A stretch of 64,000 nt of DNA, taken from contig JAQMRL010000010.1 in assembly GCA_035578175.1 (NCBI GenBank), positions 29,194,284-29,258,283 of the forward strand, given 5' to 3'. Shown in pieces: positions 53,701 through 62,700 of this stretch. Each line of letters starts with the position of its first letter. Positions within the stretch are counted from its first letter, which is position 1. The notes under the pieces were generated by a model. The model made no database searches. It was not told the DNA's origin and saw only the letters and a list, made by a program, of their open reading frames with translations. Both the position numbers and the translations under genes were made by a program. This stretch comes from Catonia carolina (lineage: Eukaryota; Arthropoda; Insecta; Hemiptera; Achilidae).

Positions 53701-56700
53701 AAAAAATCACACGGAGCCAGATCGGGTGAGTACGGTGCGTGTGGTAGCAAAACCATGCCGTTTTTCGCCAAAAACTGGGTAACCGAGATTGCCGTGTGTG
53801 CAGGCGCGTTGTCGTGGTGGAAAAACCAGTCCCCTGTCTGCCACAATATAGGTCTTTTACGACGAATGCTGTTTCGTAGTCTTCTTAACACTTCAAGATA
53901 AAAAGCTTGATTTACCGTCTGGCCTGGTGGAACGAACTCTGAATGGAAAATTCCCCTCACATCAAAAAAACAAATCAGCATTGTTTTGATGTTCGATCTG
54001 ACTTGACGACTTTTTTTTGGTCGGGGTGATAATGAAGTCTTCCATTGACTGGATTGTTGTTTGGTTTCTGGGTCGTACCCATAGCACCAAGACTCGTCAC
54101 CCGTATTGATCTTTGACATGAAATCTGGATCAGTTTCAAGCTGTTGTTTCAAATCACTACACGTTTCAATTCGACGTTCCTTTTGAGTGTCTGTCAGAAC
54201 CCGAGGCACAAACTTGGCAGCGACTCTTTTCATTGTCAAGTCTTCTGTTAAAATGCGTTGGACTGAGCTCCAAGATAACCCACTAACCTGTGATATTTGG
54301 TCAATGGTCTGTCGTCGGTCTGTTCGTACAAATTCTTTCACTTTCACAACATTTTCGTCTGTTCGGGAAGTCGACGGTCGTCCAGAACGAGGTTTGTTCT
54401 CAATCGACATGTCGCCATTTTTAAAGCGCAAAAACCACTCGTACACTTTGGTTTTTCCAATAGCGTCGTCTTTGTAAGCTGTGTTCAACATTACAACTGT
54501 TTCCGCGGCGTTTTTACCGAGCAAGAAGCAAAATTTCACAGCCGCACGTTGTTCATTAAAACTTGCCATCATGAAAAACGACACGAGAACAAAACAGCAC
54601 TAGCGAGAACAATCACTGCATGAGAACAGAACAAGCTAGATCAACGAACAAAATGGCATTGAACTGGCAATGAGTAGCGCTACAAGCAGCCTAATGGCGG
54701 GAATTTGTACTGCACAAGCTCCGCCCACAGCAGACCTATTCTGGTTACTTTTGGGTACCCCCTCGTATTTGTTCGTATTTATTACATTATTATTATTTTT
54801 ATTATTATACACGTTGTAGACCCTTATGGATCACGTGAAGCTTCTACGGTTCTTCCTGCGGGTTCTCCATGACATCTGCATCTTCTCACTCATGGCTCTC
54901 TTCCTCTCCTCTGTCCACGTAGTGCCAGTCTTCTTGGCTCTGATCTCTGGCTGCACTTCCCACTCGTCTATTCTTTTTCTATACGTATTGCAGTCTGTCC
55001 CGTCTTTAGAAGTGAGTTGAGTGTTGTCAAGGTCTCTTCTTACTTGTTCGGCCCATATCATGCTTTTAAGATTTTCTGTAGCAATAAGAATCTGGTGGGT
55101 AAGTCTGTGTTCAGGAAGTCGTTGTATGTGTCCACAGAATTTAAGTCGTTCTGTTGGTTTGTAGCTGGTATCCATCGTCAGTTTTTTGTGGTCCAAGTAT
55201 TTTCCTGATGATTTTACGTTCTTCTTTTTTCAGGTTTTGTAGCAGAGTCTTATTGTGAAGTGACAATGTTTCTGCTGCGTATAGCACCTCGGGTTTGAGG
55301 ACTGAGTTGTAGTGTCTGATTTTTGCATGTGTGGAAATGCACTTTTTGTTATAAAGTTTGTGTGTTCGTCCGTAAGCCCTCTTCAGTTTCTGTGTTCGAG
55401 TTTCCTGTGACTTTTCTCCAGTCCAGTAGATTCTAAAATTTCTCCCAGGTATTTGAAATGCGATACCTTCTTTATTTGCCCGTATTTAGTACAGAGTGTC
55501 TGCGTGTTCAAGAGAGTACACATGAATTCAGTTTTTTTAAAGGAGATTTGTAGACCAACCTTCTCAGTGCATTCTTTGAGAGTTTCAATCTGCTGTATTG
55601 CATTATCTTCAGTATCTGTCAGTATTGCAAGGTCTTCGGCAAATGCTAGACAGATGACTTCAACTTTTCTTCCAATCTTCACTGGTTTCCATTGGCCCTT
55701 TTTTCTCAGTTCTTTTCCATTCCCTATCGACCTTGTCCAATATGACTTCAAATAATAATGGGAAGAGACCATCACCTTGTCTTTACATTTATTTATTTAC
55801 ATGTTTTGATATAAAATGGTTAGTTAAATATTATGAATCCGAACAAGTTAATAACCCGGTAGGTATTTGTTAAATTAATGCGTAGGATGATCAAAATATG
55901 TTTTTAGTCTAGTTAGTACAGCTACCACTACAAATGCATCAGCAGTGAAACACTACTAATTCATTCATACACTCATTCATTCTCCCACTACTATAACAAC
56001 GCACTGCATTCCTCCCAGCTACACGGAGCTGGGACTCGAACAGTAGATAAACAATTAAATTTTTGTTAATGCTTTTTTCAGGTTTTGTTGGGAGTGGTAT
56101 GTTGGCAGCAGCAGTCGCTGGTAATGTTTTTGCATCGCCTCCTGCAAGTAATTGTGTCACTGCAATCATGAACGTTGCCGATCATTATCGTGGTGAGTGT
56201 TTTGTATTCATCTTCGTCTAACGTGAAACATTTAAATGTATGCTAATTATCTAAAGGTAACTAAACATTGCTTAATCTTAACAATGATTATTTGTTAGTA
56301 TAGATACTGAAGTCACGAGATTGCTTTTGGGTATGTATGGGCTATAAGGAAGAGCAGTGAAATATTTACAGTGCTGCCAACCTCAACAGTGAGACACTAC
56401 TCGTATATTTCACTGTTGTTGTTTAGGTCATCAGCCGAAAAGCTGGTTTGAACCTCTAGAGGCTTTATTAAGTAAAACAAGGAGTGAGGTGGTTTACCGT
56501 TGCCTTCCTCACTGAGTGGAAAATTACGCTTATCAGCATGCCCAGCCATCTGAAAAGCACAAATTTTCCACTCTGCAACTGACACCTTCACTTCATTCAT
56601 CACAGGGTCTGGCTGTATAATGAAATTCATTACTTTCAGAGGAGATAACTCTGATTAGTGTCTTTTACACCTCTACCTCTTCTGTTCTTAAATGATTCAG

Positions 56701-59700
56701 TCATTTAATTGGCTGACCATGTGATAAGAAACATAACTATTTATTTTAGCCCTGCAACTAACTGATTGGATGTAAATAATTTGACACTCCACCTGTCTGT
56801 TATGGGCAGATATTTCACTACCGTGCAGTTAATAGGTACATTTTGCAATTTGTGGTTTATTCCAAAAAAATGTTTTCTTCGTAAACCTATAAGGTTTTTT
56901 TAGAAATAAATATGACCTGTAATATTGCTTATAGCTTAATTACATGACTAGAAATGTTTGATTTACTGTAATTACGAATGAATCACCTTCTTTACTATTG
57001 CTGTCATCGGCGTTTTCATTATCAGTCTCTCTAGTATCTACCTAACCGTTTTCTTTTTTTACTAGGAGTCAACAAAACTGTTAATGAATAGCTTCTTCAC
57101 GTCCTTAATTTCCTTCTTTATTTTTCAAATTGTGGAAAGAGAAACATCACAAAAGTTAGCTGCTCGCTCACAGCTTTTGTTAAGAGGCACAGATAGGCAT
57201 TTTTGTTTAACTTCAACTTCACAACATTTTATTACATTGCGTTCAGCACTGTGAATAGTTCGACCATGTTTTCGAGAAACTGACATTGTGTTTACGGTAA
57301 CTAAGTTATATTCGTACAGTTAACCTACAAAGGGTTCCGTGATATACTGTATATGCTCTGGATATAGTATAAGTTGTTATGTTTGTCATACTGAGATTAA
57401 AGCAGTCGCGCATGCGTGCTGATGCTTTTTCCCCTTTACCCCTGCATTGCAAACAAGGGCAAACTCGTCACTCAAGTAATTATACAGTAAAAATTTGTTT
57501 AATATGCTCATGGCTAATTTGATTTCCCTTTTAATACACGTATTTTATGAAGTTGTTAAAAAAAGTACGAAAATCTATGCTGATATGCCTTATTTTTTTG
57601 TCATCAGTCTCTCGACTGGTTTGATGTAATTGCCCAAGTTGTTCTATCTTGCGCAAGTCGTTTCATATCTACATATCTGTAACACCCCACATCTTTTGTA
57701 ATTTGCTTTATATATTTTAATCTTTGCGTACCCTACAATGCTCTATTAATACGCGTTAATTACTGCTCATTACGCTCTTTTTGTTCAATGAATTCTAAAA
57801 AATAATATTGTAATTTGCTCATAACAGGCTAAGTAGTTTGAAAATTTAGTTTCCTTATAGCGCGACTCATGCGTTTATACTTTTTGTTTTTTGTGGTCTC
57901 TAACGAGTTTGTGTTTTAATGTGAATAAATGTGATTAGTTAGCATTTTGAGTGAAATAAAAAGAAATGCTTTATGCATAATAAAAGATGAATTAAAAATT
58001 TTACAAATCTATTGTAGCATTACAAATATACAAGGTGATAATAACCATGTGTTTATAACCTGACTGCTATTGATAATTATGTAAATATTTATAATTAACT
58101 TCTTACATTTTGTAAATAATTAAACTGGCTAATTGTAATTAAAATCTTATTTCTAAATTAGTAAATTAAATAACTTAATAATCTCAGCTAATAATTAAAA
58201 ATCGAGTGTTAATTTAGTGATGGAAGTTTTTATGTTTAAAGGAATCGAAAGAGTGTTTAAAAGTTACAAAAAACATTTATTAAAATTTTAAAATAAAGAA
58301 ATATCTGTGCAGATCATCAAATAAGTTTAAAATACATATTTACAACACAAATTTATATTTTATTTGAAAGTTTTAAAAATTATCAAGCAAAAAGTAATTA
58401 ATATAAGCAAAAGTTATTTGATTTGCTGTGCTGTTGACCGGGGCAGTTTGAAGAGAAAGGTTGTGTTTGTGTGCGGTTTAATTTATGGAATGTGTTAAAT
58501 AAATATTAGATATAATTGTTTTATAATTCGTAGTATTAAGTCACAGATAGACCTATAAAATAAAATTGAGTGAAAGAACATTATTTTATTAAATTACGGC
58601 GAGAAATATATTAAAATACGAACAGAACATTGAACGAAACTCTTAAGGCGAGCGACAGATTTCAGAAAAGATAAGTATAGAACATTAACCAGTAAACTAT
58701 TAAATATTAATTCAATAACAGCTGAGATAGACTTTATAAAATGTATTTTAATAATAATAATAATAACTAAATAATTTTTTATTTTTTTATTTTTAAATCC
58801 CTAATGTGTGTACGTTGCAATCTGTTCAATTGAGAACAATAAGCAACCCCATGACCCAATGAGATGAGGATGATGTGTATGACGTGAAAATGAGGTGTAG
58901 TCTTGTGCAGACCCAGACCGACCATTCCTAAGAGAGTATGGTTAATTAAACCCCAACCATCAAAGTACACCGGTAGCCACTGTCTAGTATTCACATCCGT
59001 ATAAAAGTAACTACCTTTACTAGGATTTGAACCAGGAACCTTTGTCTCCGAAAATCAGCTGTTAAACAGCTGATTTTGGACTAAATAATATCTAAAATAT
59101 TCTAAATTTCATAGTTTTAAAAGCCAGTCAGATTCAATAAAATTTTAGTTAAAATCTATTGTCTTTTGTTTTATTTTGATTGTCACTTGTTTTCGTGTGT
59201 TAAATAAGTAAGAAATAAATACTAAATGTTACACTATGATGAACATTCTACATTAAATAATCAAAATCTGAAAATCCAAAACTACTGCATATTTATATAT
59301 TCATAGTTTACATTAAGAACTATTTTTAAAAAAACAGAAGGAGGTAAAAGTTTATTCAATTTAAAATTCCTACTGTTTTGTTTGCAATGGTGGTAACTTT
59401 TCTGAATAAAACCTTTCTCCACCTCTCATAGAAGCTTTCTTGGTGAGGCTGTTTTCACTTAAAACCAACATTTTTTTGTATAACGCTTAGTTTAGTGGTA
59501 ATTAGCGATTTTCTGTTTTTTTTCTCACGAAAACGTGTGAAAAATCAATTTTTTAAGATTTCGGCCTAAGTATGCATTTTACGACAGAAGTGTATGTAAT
59601 GAAATATATAGGAAATTTAAAGATCTAGAACTTTTGTTTAAAGCATTTTTCTTTGCAGAACCTAATTTAGTGTGAAAGAGTGATTTTCCATATTTTTAAG

Positions 59701-62700
59701 CCAAACTGAGGTTGATTTTCATTTTGCGTCTTTCACTCATGATTAAAATAAGGTTATGTTTTTTGAGGTTAGTTTTTTGTTTATTTCTAACGTTTTATTA
59801 CTAATATTAGGTTATATTATTTATTATTGGCATTGGCAAGAGAAAGTCGTGTGAGTAGTGTTTCACACCTGATTTTTTTTGTGTTTAAATAAACAAGTCA
59901 CACGAACAGCTTGGTAATTAATGACTATGACGGGTTAAGAAACTGTTATGATGGGTTTTGGCCTGTAATCATTTCCAGACCCTAACCGGGGAATTGAACC
60001 CGGGACCTCTGGTTAGTAGTCTGGCGCGCTATCCACTACACAACGAAGGCGGCCATTTTTCATTTTATGTTGTTTACTAATATTTAAACATAGGTTGTAT
60101 TGTTTATTATTTACATTAGCAAGAAAAAGTTGTCTGATTGTTTTGCACCAGATTTTTATAGTTAGCCTGGATGATGTAACCCTTTAAAAAGCTTTTACCT
60201 TTTAAAACCTCATTGCGAAAAACTGGGTATAACTCATCAGCTCAAGCTTTTCCCGTCTCGTTAAGGACTAAATGGACAGGTGGTTTAGAAGGGACGAGGC
60301 TCACAGAGTCTAAAATACTGCCTGTACTATTGTAGACGCTACACGTTACAGCTTATGAGCAAACGTTTGCCAAAAGAGTTATACTTTTTGTACATTAATT
60401 TCCATACCACTTTCTAGTTTTTTTAAATTAACAGAAATTTAGTCATACGAGTCAATGCAGGAAAGAATAATCCTTTATTTGATGTCATTTAAATTTTTCC
60501 GTTTGGTAGTTTCTGAAATAAGAGTTCTTCAAACATAATGGACTTATTTCGTAGTGGCCAGTGTAGGAAAAGGAAAATCCTGTTGACACAAAACTAGCCA
60601 AAATTTTTTTTATACAATTCTATTTTTTATTTACACAATTTTTGTTTTTGTAAATTTATTTTAGATATCCTAAATTTAGTTGTTTTGTTTATTATTTTTA
60701 TTTGTTTTTTGTTAGGTGGAGTTTTAGTTTTGATTTTAAATTACACTGGTGATGTATTGAATTTTGGTCAGGCAATCGAAGAGGTGAAAGATAGAAATGT
60801 TCAGGTAAGGTTAAAGTTTCCTCAATGTCGATTTTAAAAGTTGAACAAATTATTTTGGAAACTGAGTATTATACTACACTGGCAAGAGAAAGTTGTGTGT
60901 GTGTGCATGCGCGCATATGTGTGTGTGTGTTTCACACCAGTTCTTTTTTATTACTTTCTGGTTTTTATTCAGGGTCATCTTGAAAATAATAGTTTGGTTT
61001 TGAACAAGAATTAAAAAAAAACAAAAATGTAAAGGGTGATTCAAAAAGAGCGCCGGTTTTTAAACGGCTGGTAAATTTTTGTTTATCGGTTGGCAACATT
61101 GTTTGACCACATTTCTATTTTGGAGAACATTCCGATTGACGATTCAGTTGTAGTTTCTCTTGTTCGCAGTGTAGTACTCTCGCAGTCTGTGTCTAACCAT
61201 GGAGAAGTTTACTATTGCGCAACGAGTGTTAATCGTCAAAACATTTTACCAGAGTGGAGAGAGTTATGCGGCTACTGTCAGGCGACTTCGCGGTACTCTA
61301 GGACGTAATGAAGCACCGAATGAATCAACAGTTTGCAGGCTCATGAAAAAGTTTTTTGAGACGGGTTCAACAGTCGATCTTAAAAGTTCTGGACGTCGTC
61401 GTTCTGGCCGAACTGAGCAGAACGTTGCGTTGGTTCGTGACAGTGTGGCTGTTAGCCCAGCAAAATCAATACGTCGCCGTTCTCAACAATTGGGTTTAAG
61501 ATGTTCTTCTGTACGGAGAATTCTTTGGTACGATCGCCAATATCACCCGTATAAAATTCAGTTGACGCAACATTTGAAAGTGGCAGACCACCAGAAGAGA
61601 CGACAGTTTGTTGACTGGGTATTGAGAAAACGGCAGGATGATGACACCTTCGCAAACAAAATCATTTTCAGTGATGAGGCGCACTTCCACTTAAACGGTT
61701 TTGTTAATAAACAGAACTGCCGTATGTGGGGTTTAGAAAACCCTCGCGTGGTTAATGAAAGGGAAATGTATGCACAGCGAGTGACAGTTTGGTGCGGCTT
61801 TTGGTCGGGCGGTGTCATCGGCCTTTACTTTTTTGAAAATCAAGGACAAGCCGTGACAGTAAATGGAGATCGATACCGTACGATGATTAGGGAGTTTTTG
61901 TGGCGTCAATTGGATGGAATGGACATTGACGAGTTGTGGTTTCAGCAGGATGGTGCCACCTGTCACGCTGCACGAGAAACAATGTTGTTGCTTCGTGAAC
62001 GGTTCCAGGATCGCATCATTTCTCACAATTCCGACCATCAATGGCCACCAAGGTCGTGTGACTTTCATCTTTGGGGTCATCTAAAGTCATTGGTGTATGC
62101 CAATAAACCCCGAAACATCAATGACTTGAAGGAGGAAATTCGACGGGTTATCGGGCAAATGGAAGTCGAAACTTGTCGTGCAGTAATATCCAATTTCATG
62201 GACAGAGTTGATGCGTGCCAGCGCAGTAGAGGAGGACACATGCATGACATCATTTTTCATACATGAAATCGGAAGGAAAGATGAACTTGTTGATGTATTT
62301 ATTTTCAGTTTTTCAATAAAATAAATCTCTTAATTTGATATATCAAAACCGGCGCTCTTTTTGAATCACCCTATATATAAGTAATATGTATATTTGTCTA
62401 ATTTGGCATCTCAAACAGTTTTTACTTTATCTTGCCTATATGAATATATTAGGAAGGAAAGTATTGTTTTCATGTTGATTTTTTGAAATCGAGTTTTCAC
62501 CGGATCTACATGTTTGCAAACCCCCTAAACCCAAAAAGCATGTTTTTAGCGATTGGTCTGTGTGTGTGCGTGCGTGCGAGTGAGTGAGTGAACAGAATAT
62601 CTCAAGAATGGAACATCATGCGAACTTGAAACTTAAGTTAGATACCACTAGAGGACCTGACACGAACATTTTCATCAAAATTGGTCAACCGAAAGTAGTA

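Noticed and set aside
61452..62080. Minus-strand frames opposite the IS630-type transposase
   Set aside because: The plus strand encodes an intact transposase with all catalytic motifs; the antisense frames lack recognisable features.
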